NCBI RefSeq assembly: GCF_003992615.1
Contig: NZ_RZMY01000016.1
Location: forward strand, 124,001-188,000
Direction of reading: 5' to 3'
Source: Flagellimonas beolgyonensis
Lineage (GTDB): Bacteria > Bacteroidota > Bacteroidia > Flavobacteriales > Flavobacteriaceae
Length of the DNA: 64,000 nt
Under the pieces are notes generated by a model, which saw nothing but the letters and a program-made list of their open reading frames with translations, searched no databases and was not told the origin of the DNA. Both the position numbers and the translations under genes were made by a program. Shown here one piece after another: positions 25,417-34,551 of the stretch (position 1 is its first letter; each line of letters opens with the position of its first letter).

Positions 25417-26145
25417 TTATTTCTTGTGAGCGGCCAACATATCAATCAAGGATATGGAGCTGTCTTCCATGTCGTTTACGATACTATCGATTTTAGCAAT
25501 GATGTAGTTGTAGAAAATCTGAAGGATAATCGCAGTGATCAAACCGAATACGGTTGTCAACAACGCCACTTGGATGTCTCCCGCAATCAAGGAAGCACTC
25601 AAGTTACCTACAGCAGCAATTTTCTGGAAGGCCTGAATCATACCGATTACCGTACCCATGAACCCAAGCATCGGGGCAATGGCGATAAATAGGGACAACC
25701 AAGACACGTTTTTCTCCAACTGGCCCATTTGAACACCTCCGTAGGCCACAACTGCTTTTTCAGCGGACTCCAAACCTTCATCAGCTCTATCCAAACCTTG
25801 GTAGAAAATGGAAGCAACAGGTCCTTTTGTGTTTCTACAAACTTCTTTGGCAGCTTCGATACCACCTGAAGCCAAAGCGTCCTCCACTTGTTGCTTCAAT
25901 TTGGTAGTGTTGGTGGTTGCCAAATTCAAATAAATGATTCTTTCAATAGCCACAGCCAATCCCAAGATCAAACAAAGCAGTACAACTCCCATGAAGGCAG
26001 GCCCCCCTTGGATGAACTGTTCTTTCAATACCTGGGTGAAACCTTTGCTGGCCTCAGCCTCTTCTTGTAACATTGCTGCAGATGCAGATGTAGTTCCCAA
26101 AACAAACATTCCGGCAGCAGCCAGAGTAAAGGATATTTTTTTCAT
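25417..26145 (-). CDS. exbB: MotA/TolQ/ExbB-type proton channel protein
   Basis: A 242-residue ExbB-like protein. An N-terminal signal-like helix (MKKISFTLAAAGMFVLGTTSASA) is followed by one helix (about 50-70) and the conserved pair with LSLFIAIAPMLGFMGTVIGMIQAF and ALLTTVFGLITAIILQIFYNYI. It forms the stator with ExbD proteins to energise TonB. It heads the operon, and a possible -7 element TATCTTTA lies at 26189-26182 on the minus strand. Confidence 0.9.
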   Translation of the reverse strand: MKKISFTLAAAGMFVLGTTSASAAMLQEEAEASKGFTQVLKEQFIQGGPAFMGVVLLCLILGLAVAIERIIYLNLATTNTTKLKQQVEDALASGGIEAAKEVCRNTKGPVASIFYQGLDRADEGLESAEKAVVAYGGVQMGQLEKNVSWLSLFIAIAPMLGFMGTVIGMIQAFQKIAAVGNLSASLIAGDIQVALLTTVFGLITAIILQIFYNYIIAKIDSIVNDMEDSSISLIDMLAAHKK

Positions 26146-26224
26146 TTTACTTAAAACTTAAATTTAGTTAGTTAATAATGTTAAAGATATAAAAATTTTG
26201 CAATTGAAAAACTAAAATACCTAG

Positions 26225-26312
26225 CAGAGAGGAAGGGATTCGAACCCTCGATACACTTTTGGTGTATACACACTTTCCAGGCGTGCGCCTTCGACCACTC
26301 GGCCACCTCTCT
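26225..26312 (-). tRNA. tRNA-Ser, anticodon GGA
   Basis: An 88-nt class II tRNA on the minus strand. The acceptor 5' strand AGAGAGG (26312-26306) pairs with CCTCTCT (26232-26226), with discriminator G. The anticodon stem CACGC/GTGTG encloses the loop CTGGAAA, giving anticodon GGA for UCC/UCU. A long variable arm (stem ATACAC/GTGTAT) marks tRNA-Ser. The T-loop is TTCGAAT. The 3' CCA is not encoded. Confidence 0.95.
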
Positions 26313-26378
26313 ATTCCTTCATTTAGGGCGACCAATAAACGAAAAAATAATCAGTTTTAGAAATTTGAGGCGTTAATT

Positions 26379-27410
26379 TTACACCATTTCCCCACGAAGT
26401 GAGGTTTCGAAAATTGTCTTGAACAGTTTGTCCGGCACCCCTGTCCCCAAAAGGTACATGGCCTTGGCAACTGCGGCCTCCGTTGTAATATCCTTGCCGT
26501 TAACCAGTTGCATTTCCTTAAGCTTTTCACTGGTCTCGTAATGCCCCATAAAAACACTGCCCCCCGAGCATTGGGTTACATTGATGATGTGCAATCCTTT
26601 TTTTACGGCCAGCTTCAATTCGTTCAAAAACCATTCGTCCATCGGGGCATTTCCTGCCCCATAGGTTTCCAGGATCAAAGCCTTCAAACCGGGAATATTC
26701 AAGACGGCATGCACCACTTCCTTATTGATGCCCGGAAACAATTTAAGTATAGCCACCCGATCGTCCATGCTTTTATGCACGATGAGGGATTTGTTTTTCA
26801 TTGACTTTTTTACCAAATAATTAGAGTGCACTTTTAAATGCACTCCCGATTCCACCAAAGGGGGATGGTTCAAAGAAGCAAAGGCCTCAAAATGTTCCGC
26901 ATTGATCTTAGTGGTGCGATTGCCCCGGTATAGCTTGTACTCAAAATACAGGCCCACTTCCTGTACCACCGGCTTCCCCTTTTCCTGTAATGCAGCTATC
27001 TCAATGGAGGTAATCAGGTTCTCCTTGGCATCGGTACGTAGATCGCCAATGGGCAATTGGGATCCGGTAAAGATCACCGGCTTGGCCAAATGCTCCAACA
27101 TAAAACTGAGGGCGGAAGCCGAATAGCTCATGGTGTCGCTACCATGCAGCACCACAAAACCATCATTGTCTTCGTAATTGTCCTCGATGATGGATGCGAT
27201 CAAAGCCCAGTATTTGGGATTCATGTTGGAAGAATCGATGGGCTCCTTGAAAGAGACTCCCTTAAGACTGCAATCCAATTGGTCCAGTTCGGGAATGTTC
27301 TTGATGAGCTCCTCAAAATTGAAAGCACGCAAGGCTCCGGTTTTGTAATCCTTGACCATACCAATGGTGCCGCCGGTATAAATCAATAATATGTTGGTCT
27401 TCTTTTTCAT
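26379..27410 (-). CDS. ansA: type I L-asparaginase
   Basis: A 343-residue cytosolic asparaginase hydrolysing Asn to Asp and ammonia. Both catalytic Thr regions are present: YTGGTIGM (about 11-18) and VVLHGSDTMSYSAS (about 86-99). The lack of a signal peptide and the length favour type I over the periplasmic type II. It starts 3 nt after the tatD stop, so the two are one transcription unit. Confidence 0.92.
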   Translation of the reverse strand: MKKKTNILLIYTGGTIGMVKDYKTGALRAFNFEELIKNIPELDQLDCSLKGVSFKEPIDSSNMNPKYWALIASIIEDNYEDNDGFVVLHGSDTMSYSASALSFMLEHLAKPVIFTGSQLPIGDLRTDAKENLITSIEIAALQEKGKPVVQEVGLYFEYKLYRGNRTTKINAEHFEAFASLNHPPLVESGVHLKVHSNYLVKKSMKNKSLIVHKSMDDRVAILKLFPGINKEVVHAVLNIPGLKALILETYGAGNAPMDEWFLNELKLAVKKGLHIINVTQCSGGSVFMGHYETSEKLKEMQLVNGKDITTEAAVAKAMYLLGTGVPDKLFKTIFETSLRGEMV

Positions 27411-27413
27411 GGG

Positions 27414-28181
27414 CTATACTCCAAATACTTCAACGGAATTTTGGGTGGTAATTTCCGCAATTTCCTCGACAGGCCTATCATATATAAAGAATAACTTTTC
27501 CAGCACCTGATTCACATAGGCACTTTCGTTTCGTTTGCCGCGATACGGAACCGGTGCCAAATAGGGCGAATCGGTTTCCAACACAATGTGCTTTAAATCA
27601 ATTTGATTTAAAAACTGGTCGATCTTCCCGTTCTTGAACGTGGCCACTCCCCCGATGCCCAACTTCATATTATAGGATAGGGCTTTGTGCGCTTGCTCCA
27701 GGGTTCCAGTAAAACAATGGAAAATTCCAAAAAGGTCGTCCCCTTTTTCTTGTTCAAGGATTTCAAAAATCTCATCGAACGATTCCCGACAATGAATCAC
27801 GATGGGCAATTGATGCTTTTTGGCCAATCGGATCTGATACACGAAAGCTTCTTGCTGTTGCTTCAAAAAGGTCTTGTCCCAATACAGGTCGATACCGATT
27901 TCACCTACAGCATAAAACTTCCGTTTGGTCAGCCACTTCTCTACCAGTGCAAGCTCTTCCTTATAATTCTCCTTGACATGGGTGGGATGCAGACCCATCA
28001 TCAAAAACACATTCTTTGGATAATTGGACTCCAAATCCAGCATGGCCTGGGTATAGGTGGAATCGATGGCAGGGATAAAAAAGCGTTGCACTCCGGCATC
28101 CAGTGCACGTTGCATCATGGCATCACGGTCTTCGTCAAAGGCTTCGCTATATAAATGGGTATGGGTGTCGGTTATGATCAT
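27414..28181 (-). CDS. TatD-family metal-dependent hydrolase
   Basis: A 255-residue TIM-barrel metallohydrolase. Metal ligands are visible in DTHTHLYSEAFD (5-16), GEIGIDLYWDK (Glu), VIHCRESFDEIFEIL, IFHCFTGTLEQA and ETDSPYLAPVPYRGKRN. Family members act as 3'-5' exonucleases/DNases or tRNA deacylase-like enzymes; the physiological substrate is uncertain. It is the first gene of the tatD-ansA unit. Confidence 0.9.
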   Translation of the reverse strand: MIITDTHTHLYSEAFDEDRDAMMQRALDAGVQRFFIPAIDSTYTQAMLDLESNYPKNVFLMMGLHPTHVKENYKEELALVEKWLTKRKFYAVGEIGIDLYWDKTFLKQQQEAFVYQIRLAKKHQLPIVIHCRESFDEIFEILEQEKGDDLFGIFHCFTGTLEQAHKALSYNMKLGIGGVATFKNGKIDQFLNQIDLKHIVLETDSPYLAPVPYRGKRNESAYVNQVLEKLFFIYDRPVEEIAEITTQNSVEVFGV

Positions 28182-28240
28182 ATCACAAAAATAGATTTAT
28201 CTTAGTTGTCCCAAAACTTTGTCCCGCATTATATGTAAAG

Positions 28241-28271
28241 ATGCTTCGATTGCTCTCAGCATGACATCACT
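28241..28271. repeat. remnant of a dispersed palindrome
   Basis: ATGCT (28241-28245) and AGCAT (28258-28262) flank TCGATTGCTCTC, followed by GACATCACT. The wording (AGATGCTTCGA...CTCAGCATGACA) is like half of a common flavobacterial repeat, here truncated. It lies in the 101-bp gap between tatD and the protease gene. Confidence 0.4.
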
Positions 28272-28282
28272 CAATAAACAAT

Positions 28283-28723
28283 ATGACATCATTAAAAAAG
28301 TTCCTGAAATCCAAAGACTATATTAAAATCCCCTTGGTGTTTACCGAAACGAACCACTTTGAAATCGTGGCTAAGATCAATGGCATTTCCGGCAAGTTCA
28401 TTTTGGATACAGGGGCCTCCAACACCTGTGTGGGCATGGACAAGATCGAGTTTTTTGCCATGGCCTCCGAGGCCACCGATGTGAAGGCCGCCGGTGCAGG
28501 TGCCGTTGATATGGAAACCTTGATCTCCACAAAAAACACCATCGAAATCGGGAAATGGAAAAAAAAGAAACAGAAAATTGTATTGTTCGACCTGGTCCAT
28601 GTAAACCAAGCCCTAGTTTCACACAATGCCTTACCCGTTGATGGCATTATTGGTGCCGATGTACTCAAAAAGGCACGTGCCATTATCGACTACAATAAAA
28701 AATGCCTCTACTTAAAAAAGTAA
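28283..28723 (+). CDS. retropepsin-like aspartic protease
   Basis: A 146-residue single-domain protein with the aspartic-protease active-site triad ILDTGASNTCVG (about 39-50) and a downstream hydrophobic-Gly element VDGIIGADVLKKARAIID (about 118-135). One copy per chain means it would act as a homodimer, like retropepsins. No signal peptide or membrane anchor is seen, so it is presumably cytoplasmic. The substrate is unknown. The 3' end of the gene is itself part of a terminator hairpin. Confidence 0.8.
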   Translation: MTSLKKFLKSKDYIKIPLVFTETNHFEIVAKINGISGKFILDTGASNTCVGMDKIEFFAMASEATDVKAAGAGAVDMETLISTKNTIEIGKWKKKKQKIVLFDLVHVNQALVSHNALPVDGIIGADVLKKARAIIDYNKKCLYLKK

Positions 28724-28735
28724 AGGCATTTGTTC
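28700..28735 (+). terminator. terminator overlapping the protease gene end
   Basis: AAATGCCT (28700-28707) pairs with AGGCATTT (28724-28731), extended inward by TACTT/AAGTA, and is followed by GTTCTTT. The 5' arm is coding sequence for the last codons of the aspartic protease, an economical arrangement. Confidence 0.65.
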
Positions 28736-28745
28736 TTTACCCCTC

Positions 28746-28783
28746 CCAAATCCACTTCGACTTCGCTCAGAGGACTCGTTTGG
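28746..28783. repeat. short inverted repeat between convergent genes
   Basis: CCAAA (28746-28750) and TTTGG (28779-28783) flank TCCACTTCGACTTCGCTCAG, followed by AATGATTT. It resembles a degenerate member of the TTCGACT...CTCAG palindrome group and lies 3' of odhB. Confidence 0.4.
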
Positions 28784-28795
28784 AATGATTTTATT

Positions 28796-30013
28796 TTATA
28801 GCTCCAACGCTTTTTTCACGTTGTTGTCCATCAACAATTCTTCCGGACTTTCCAATGCTTCTTTTACGGCCACCAAGAATCCGACAGATTCTTTTCCGTC
28901 AATGATCCTGTGGTCGTAGGACAAAGCCACATACATAACAGGGGCAATTGCAATGGCACCATCTCGAACAATGGCACGCTCTACAATATTGTGCATACCC
29001 AAAATACCACTTTGTGGTGGGTTGATGATCGGTGTACTCAACATGGAACCGAACACTCCCCCATTGGTAATGGTAAAGGTACCCCCGGTCATTTCATCCA
29101 CGGTAATATCACCTTCCCTGGCACGAAGGGCCAAGCGTTTCACTTCGGCCTCGATACCCCTAAAGGTCAAATTTTCCGCATTTCGAATCACGGGCACCAT
29201 CAATCCTTTGGGTCCGGATACCGCAATGCTGATATCACAGAAATCATAGGTGATCATTTCCTTGCCATCAATCATAGAATTTACAGCTGGGTACATTTGT
29301 AAGGCACGGATCACCGCTTTGGTGAAGAAGGACATAAAACCTAGGCTTACCCCATGCTTATCCTTGAACTCATCCTTATATTTCGAACGCAATTCAAAAA
29401 TGGCCGACATATCCACCTCGTTGAAGGTAGTCAACATGGCGGTTTCATTTTTGGCAGCTACCAAACGTTCTGCCACTTTTCTGCGGAGCATGGATAATTT
29501 GGAACGGGTTTCACCACGGCTGCCACCGGTGGGCGTGCCCATGGATGGAACTGCTTGTATGGCATCTTCCTTGGTGATACGACCATCCCTACCCGAACCA
29601 GAAACGGACGAAGGCTCAATGCCTTTCTCATCCAATATTTTTTTGGCCGCTGGCGATGGCGTGCCGGAGGCATAGGTTTCCTTTTTGGGTTCTTCCTTTT
29701 TCACCTCAGCTTTAGGTTCCTCTTTTTTGGGCTCCTCCTCCTTCTTCTCGGCTTTTTTGGCTCCTTCCGGTTTTTTGGCGCTGGTATCGATAAGGCAAAC
29801 CACTTCACCCACCGCAACGGCATCCCCAACTTCTGCCTTAAGGGTAATAATTCCGCTTTCCTCGGCAGGAAGCTCCAATGTTGCCTTGTCCGAGTCCACC
29901 TCGGCTATGGCCTGATCCTTCTCCACATAGTCACCATCGGCTACCAACCATTCGGCAATTTCAACCTCTGTTATGGATTCCCCGGGAGAGGGGACTTTCA
30001 TTTCTAAAACCAT
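28796..30013 (-). CDS. odhB: 2-oxoglutarate dehydrogenase E2 (dihydrolipoyl succinyltransferase)
   Basis: A 405-residue E2 of the 2-oxoglutarate dehydrogenase complex, moving succinyl groups from E1 to CoA. One lipoyl domain (1-75) carries the lipoyl Lys43 in DSDKATLE. A Lys/Glu/Pro-rich linker (about 80-112) is followed by the E1/E3-binding domain (about 115-155, SPAAKKILDEKGIEPSSVSGSGRDGRITKED). The catalytic domain has SYDHRIIDGKE near the C-terminus. It starts 22 nt after the E1 gene stop, in one operon. The E3 gene is not in this window. Confidence 0.95.
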   Translation of the reverse strand: MVLEMKVPSPGESITEVEIAEWLVADGDYVEKDQAIAEVDSDKATLELPAEESGIITLKAEVGDAVAVGEVVCLIDTSAKKPEGAKKAEKKEEEPKKEEPKAEVKKEEPKKETYASGTPSPAAKKILDEKGIEPSSVSGSGRDGRITKEDAIQAVPSMGTPTGGSRGETRSKLSMLRRKVAERLVAAKNETAMLTTFNEVDMSAIFELRSKYKDEFKDKHGVSLGFMSFFTKAVIRALQMYPAVNSMIDGKEMITYDFCDISIAVSGPKGLMVPVIRNAENLTFRGIEAEVKRLALRAREGDITVDEMTGGTFTITNGGVFGSMLSTPIINPPQSGILGMHNIVERAIVRDGAIAIAPVMYVALSYDHRIIDGKESVGFLVAVKEALESPEELLMDNNVKKALEL

Positions 30014-30035
30014 GCTGTTATCGTTTATACTTGTA

Positions 30036-32834
30036 TTATCGAATTTTCATATTATCCTTACTCTTGTCGAAAACGTACTCCAAAACTTGGGCGTGACGTC
30101 TTTTGGAACGCACCGCGCTACCAGCGGCCGGCGCCCCATAAAATCTTCGGGAAGCCACCCTGAATTGTCTGGCCTCATCCAAATGCATCAAGATAAAGCT
30201 CCAAGCACCCATGTTGCGGGGTTCTTCCTGTGCCCAGACAATGTCGTTGGCATTCTTGTATTTCTTGATGATGGCTCGCATTTCCTCAGCAGGCAATGGA
30301 AACAACTGTTCCACTCGCACCAAAGCGACATCATCCCTGCCCAATTCTTCTCTTTTGTCCCAAAGGTCATAATAAAACTTACCAGTACAGAAAACCAAGG
30401 TCTTTACTTTGGCCACTTTGGCTTCGGCATCGTCAATCACCATTTGGAAACTGCCATTGGCCATTTCTTCCTTGGTGGAGACCACTTTAGGGTGACGCAA
30501 CAAACTTTTTGGCGTAAACACCACCAATGGTTTGCGGTATTTGGCCTTCATCTGTCTGCGCAACAAATGGAACAGGTTGGCAGGTGTGGTCACATCGGCC
30601 ACATACATATTGTCCTTGGCACACAATTGAAGGTATCGTTCCATACGCGCAGAGGAATGCTCGGCACCTTGGCCTTCATAACCGTGTGGCAACAATAGCA
30701 CCAATCCGTTCTGCAATTTCCATTTATCCTCCGCAGCCGACAAATATTGGTCGATGATGATCTGGGCCCCATTACTGAAATCCCCGAACTGTGCTTCCCA
30801 AATAGTCAACGTTTTTGGGCTTGCCATGGCGTAACCATAATCAAACCCCATAACGGCATATTCGGACAACAATGAATTATAGATGTGGAACTGACCGTTT
30901 TGGTGTTCACCCAAGTCGTTCAACAATACCACTTCCTCTTCGTGCATTTCTGTTTTGATCACGGCATGACGGTGCGAGAAGGTTCCCCGCTCCACATCCT
31001 GACCGGTCATTCTCACGTTATAGCCTTCTTCCAACAAGGATCCATAGGCCAAAAGTTCGCCCATGGCCCAGTCGAGTTTGTTATCCTTGAAGTACATGTC
31101 GTGACGGGCCTCTACCAAACGCTCCAGTTTACGCAAGAACTTTTTGTCCTTGGGAAGTTCAGTGATCTTTTCGGCTATAACATCCAACTTTTTGAGGTCG
31201 TAAGTGGTGTCCATCGGTTTCAGCATCGCTTCTTCGGTCACCTGCTCAAAGCCTTCCCATTCATCCTGCATAAAAGGAGTGATACGGGTCTTTTCTATTT
31301 TACGGGAATCCAAAAGATTTTCTTCCAGATCACTCTTGTATTTTTCCTCTAGATCCTTGACATAATTCTCATCGATGATGCCCTCAGCTATCAATTTAGC
31401 TGCGTAGATATCCCTTGGATTGTCGTGCTTGGATATGGCCTTGTACAATAAGGGTTGGGTGAACTTGGGCTCATCCCCTTCATTGTGGCCGTATTTACGG
31501 TAACCCAACATATCCAAGAACACATCCCTTTTATAGCGCATACGATACTCCAAAGCAAAGGTTGCTGCATGCACCACGGCCTCGGCATCGTCCGCATTCA
31601 CATGCAATACCGGGGAAAGGGTCACCTTGCCCACATCGGTACAATACGTTGACGAACGTGCATCCAAATAGTTGGTGGTAAATCCGATCTGGTTGTTTAC
31701 CACAATATGGATGGTACCTCCTGTGTGGTAACCGTCCAATCCGGCCATCTGTATGGTTTCGTACACCACACCCTGACCAGCAAAAGCAGCATCTCCATGT
31801 ACCAAAATGGGCAGTACTTCTGAGATATTCCCGCTATGATCCTGATCTTGCTTGGCCCGCGCAATACCTTCCACAATGGAGTTTACGGTTTCCAAGTGCG
31901 ATGGGTTCGGGGCAATGTTCATATTGACCATTTTGCCCGTATCGGTCTCCCGCATGGAAGTCCAACCCAAGTGGTATTTTACGTCCCCATCAAAGATGGT
32001 TTCTTCATAATCCTTACCATCGAACTCGCTAAAGATGTCCTTTGGGGATTTCCCGAATATGTTGGTCAACACATTCAAACGGCCACGGTGGGCCATCCCC
32101 ATCACAAACTGCTTCACCCCTTTGTCGGCCGCTTTTTCGATGATCACATCCAATGCGGGAATAAGGGATTCATTTCCTTCCAACGAAAACCGTTTTTGCC
32201 CCACATATTTGGTGTGCAAGAAACTTTCGAAGGAAACGGCTTCGTTGAGTCTTCTTAGGATATTCTTCTTTTCATCCGCAGAGAACTTTGGATGGTTATC
32301 GTTTACATTGAGCCAATCCTGGATCCATTGGATACGTTCCGGGGTTCGGATGTACATGTATTCCACCCCAATGGCATCGCAATAGATGCTCTCCAAATGG
32401 GTTACAATCTCTTTTAATGTGGCCGGACCAATGCCCAAAATTTTACCTGCATCGAACGTGGTATCCAAGTCCTCATTGGAAAGACCAAAATTGGCCAGTT
32501 CCAAAGTGGGCTCATACTTTCTACGCTCGCGTACTGGGTTGGTCTTGGTAAACAAGTGGCCACGGGTTCTATAGCCATCGATCAATCGAATGACCTGGAA
32601 TTCCTTTTGAAGGGTCTCGGGCATTTCCACCTGCTTGCCATTGGGCAGCACGGCCATACCCATCTTTTCTTCGACCAATCCCAATTCGTCCAAGGAACTT
32701 TCCATACCGAAATCGAATCCTTGAAAAAAAGCCCTCCAACTGGGCTCTACACTATCGGGGTTTGTAAGATATTTATCGTATAGCTCCGCAAAGAACGAGG
32801 TATGCGCAGCATTTAAAAATGAATATTTGTCCAT
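30036..32834 (-). CDS. sucA: 2-oxoglutarate dehydrogenase E1
   Basis: A 932-residue thiamin-diphosphate enzyme decarboxylating 2-oxoglutarate in the TCA cycle. The N-terminal FLNAAHTSFFAELYDKYLTNPDSVEPSWRAFF is the E2-docking segment. GMAHRGRLNVLTNIFGKSP, the ThDP/Mg motif HGDAAFAGQGVVYETIQ...NQIGFTT and LLPHGYEGQGAEHSSARMERYLQLCAKDN are all intact. It is the first gene of the sucA-odhB operon, transcribed leftward from the divergent gap with the acyltransferase-like gene. Confidence 0.97.
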   Translation of the reverse strand: MDKYSFLNAAHTSFFAELYDKYLTNPDSVEPSWRAFFQGFDFGMESSLDELGLVEEKMGMAVLPNGKQVEMPETLQKEFQVIRLIDGYRTRGHLFTKTNPVRERRKYEPTLELANFGLSNEDLDTTFDAGKILGIGPATLKEIVTHLESIYCDAIGVEYMYIRTPERIQWIQDWLNVNDNHPKFSADEKKNILRRLNEAVSFESFLHTKYVGQKRFSLEGNESLIPALDVIIEKAADKGVKQFVMGMAHRGRLNVLTNIFGKSPKDIFSEFDGKDYEETIFDGDVKYHLGWTSMRETDTGKMVNMNIAPNPSHLETVNSIVEGIARAKQDQDHSGNISEVLPILVHGDAAFAGQGVVYETIQMAGLDGYHTGGTIHIVVNNQIGFTTNYLDARSSTYCTDVGKVTLSPVLHVNADDAEAVVHAATFALEYRMRYKRDVFLDMLGYRKYGHNEGDEPKFTQPLLYKAISKHDNPRDIYAAKLIAEGIIDENYVKDLEEKYKSDLEENLLDSRKIEKTRITPFMQDEWEGFEQVTEEAMLKPMDTTYDLKKLDVIAEKITELPKDKKFLRKLERLVEARHDMYFKDNKLDWAMGELLAYGSLLEEGYNVRMTGQDVERGTFSHRHAVIKTEMHEEEVVLLNDLGEHQNGQFHIYNSLLSEYAVMGFDYGYAMASPKTLTIWEAQFGDFSNGAQIIIDQYLSAAEDKWKLQNGLVLLLPHGYEGQGAEHSSARMERYLQLCAKDNMYVADVTTPANLFHLLRRQMKAKYRKPLVVFTPKSLLRHPKVVSTKEEMANGSFQMVIDDAEAKVAKVKTLVFCTGKFYYDLWDKREELGRDDVALVRVEQLFPLPAEEMRAIIKKYKNANDIVWAQEEPRNMGAWSFILMHLDEARQFRVASRRFYGAPAAGSAVRSKRRHAQVLEYVFDKSKDNMKIR

Positions 32835-33043
32835 TCCTTATGTTTCTCCAAATCTTTATGGAAAATTTCTTCAAAAATACGGGTTTTACCGTTTATACAA
32901 ATGCGATTTAACCAAATATTGCCCAAAAATCACAAACATTTTACAGAACTGTTGGGAAAGCGACAATAACGAAATAATTGTTGGAAATGAATGGGGCAAA
33001 CTAAAAAAAATATAACTTGGGGGCACTTCAAAACCAACCAAAC

Positions 33044-34144
33044 ATGTCCACGCTTAAAAACCGTTACCTATCCTTGGATGTTTTCAGGGGCCTTGATGTG
33101 GCCTTGATGATCATTGTGAATTCGCCCGGAAGGGGCTCCACCACCTTTTCTCCCTTGCTGCACGCCGAATGGAACGGTTTTACCCTGACCGACCTTGTTT
33201 TCCCAACCTTTCTTTTTGTGGTGGGCAATTCCATGAGCTTTAGCATGAAGAAATACGAAAGCATGGGTAATTCTGCGGTTTTCAAAAAAGTGTTCAAGCG
33301 TACGGCCATTATTTTTCTTTTGGGCTTTTTGATGTATTGGTTTCCTTTTTTTGATGATGGGCAACTAAAACCTTTTTCAGACACCCGAATTTTTGGGGTA
33401 TTGCAACGTATTGCGCTGTGTTACATGTTCGCCTCCATCATTCTTCACTTTGTGAAGACGAGGACCGCGATTTGGTTGAGCATTGCTTTTTTGGCAGCTT
33501 ACCATTTGATCTTGATTGGGTTTGGAGACCTTACCCTTACCGGCAATGCCGTGCTTAAATTGGATGAATGGCTTATCGGTCCCAATCATATGTACCACGG
33601 TGAAGGCATCGCTTTTGATCCCGAAGGTCTTTTGAGTACGTTGCCGGCGATTGTGAATGTAATCATTGGTTATTTGGCCGGAAAATTCATCCAACAAAAT
33701 GGACAAAACTATGAGACCATCTCGAAATTGATGATGGTCGGTTTTGCATTGGTTTTTGCCGGATTGGCCTGGGACCTCTTGCTCCCCATCAACAAAAAAC
33801 TATGGACCAGCTCCTTTGTATTGCTCACTTGCGGTATTGACCTTGTTGCGATTGCCACGCTGATCTATTTTCTGGATATGCGGAAAACCAAAGGCTGGAG
33901 CTACTTTTTTGAGGTGTTTGGCAAAAATACCCTGTTCATCTATTTGCTTTCCGAACTGTTTGTAATTAGCCTTTTTTCGATTGATGTGGGCGATTCGTCG
34001 CTGTATCGTTGGATTGCCGATAACGTTTTCATCTCTTGGTCCGGTGGCTATATGGGATCATTGCTCTTCGCGCTCTGGATTATGCTTACCTGCTGGGTAG
34101 TGGGGTACGTTATGGACAAAAAAGGCATTTATGTAAAGGTGTGA
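33044..34144 (+). CDS. heparan-alpha-glucosaminide N-acetyltransferase-like membrane protein (DUF5009 type)
   Basis: A 366-residue protein with about ten membrane helices. The N-terminus RYLSLDVFRGLDVALMIIVNSPG and HAEWNGFTLTDLVFPTFLFVVG are the hallmark of the HGSNAT/DUF5009 acyltransferase family, which transfers acetyl groups across membranes to sugar amines. The ATG at 33044 is preferred over a TTG 27 nt upstream because it gives the conserved N-terminus. In Bacteroidota such proteins often accompany glycan use, but no polysaccharide genes are adjacent here, so the acceptor is unknown. Confidence 0.8.
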   Translation: MSTLKNRYLSLDVFRGLDVALMIIVNSPGRGSTTFSPLLHAEWNGFTLTDLVFPTFLFVVGNSMSFSMKKYESMGNSAVFKKVFKRTAIIFLLGFLMYWFPFFDDGQLKPFSDTRIFGVLQRIALCYMFASIILHFVKTRTAIWLSIAFLAAYHLILIGFGDLTLTGNAVLKLDEWLIGPNHMYHGEGIAFDPEGLLSTLPAIVNVIIGYLAGKFIQQNGQNYETISKLMMVGFALVFAGLAWDLLLPINKKLWTSSFVLLTCGIDLVAIATLIYFLDMRKTKGWSYFFEVFGKNTLFIYLLSELFVISLFSIDVGDSSLYRWIADNVFISWSGGYMGSLLFALWIMLTCWVVGYVMDKKGIYVKV

Positions 34145-34153
34145 ACCAAAGGT

Positions 34154-34510
34154 TCAGGAACTGTACTTGGCCTTGTACCATACTTTTTGCCATTCCCTTT
34201 TCAACAACAAAAAGGTTACCTCTGCCGTAACGTCAACAGCGTCCATGGCCTTAATATTTTTTACCTCACTTTCAGAAATATCGATCACGTACAACAGGTT
34301 CAAGTATTGGTCAAACCGCTCCACCAATAGTACGTACAATTTTTCGTGAACAACACTCTTGAGCGCTGCGGGGGTAATTTCTGAAGGAATCTCAATGGCA
34401 ATGTTGGCCAGATCAAAATCCTTTTTGATCTGTTGTATCAATTTTTGGTAGAGCTGTTCACGTTGAACTGCTTCCAACAACTCCAAACTATTGCTATAAT
34501 TGGTCAACAT
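34154..34510 (-). CDS. conserved hypothetical protein
   Basis: A 118-residue soluble, mostly helical protein. No motif is recognised; it has no Cys, no signal peptide and no membrane segment. A conserved-looking stretch is LVERFDQYLNLLYVIDISESEVK. It lies 25 nt downstream of galE on the same strand but beyond a hairpin, so it might have its own transcript. Function unknown. Confidence 0.6.
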   Translation of the reverse strand: MLTNYSNSLELLEAVQREQLYQKLIQQIKKDFDLANIAIEIPSEITPAALKSVVHEKLYVLLVERFDQYLNLLYVIDISESEVKNIKAMDAVDVTAEVTFLLLKREWQKVWYKAKYSS

Positions 34511-34527
34511 ACCTTATGTACGACCAA

Positions 34528-34551
34528 AAGTGCCTTTAGGATTTGGCACTT
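34528..34551 (-). terminator. hairpin overlapping the galE 3' end
   Basis: AAGTGCC (34528-34534) and GGCACTT (34545-34551) form a 7-bp stem with a 10-nt loop around the galE stop codon (34536-34538). On the minus strand it is followed by TTGG, with a TTTT run formed partly by the stem end. This is a weak terminator at best. Confidence 0.4.

Noticed and set aside
32827..33015. A 62-codon plus-strand frame in the gap between sucA and the acyltransferase-like gene
   Set aside because: It begins inside the sucA start region on the opposite strand, has no recognisable composition or motif, and ends just before the next gene; it is probably non-coding promoter DNA.
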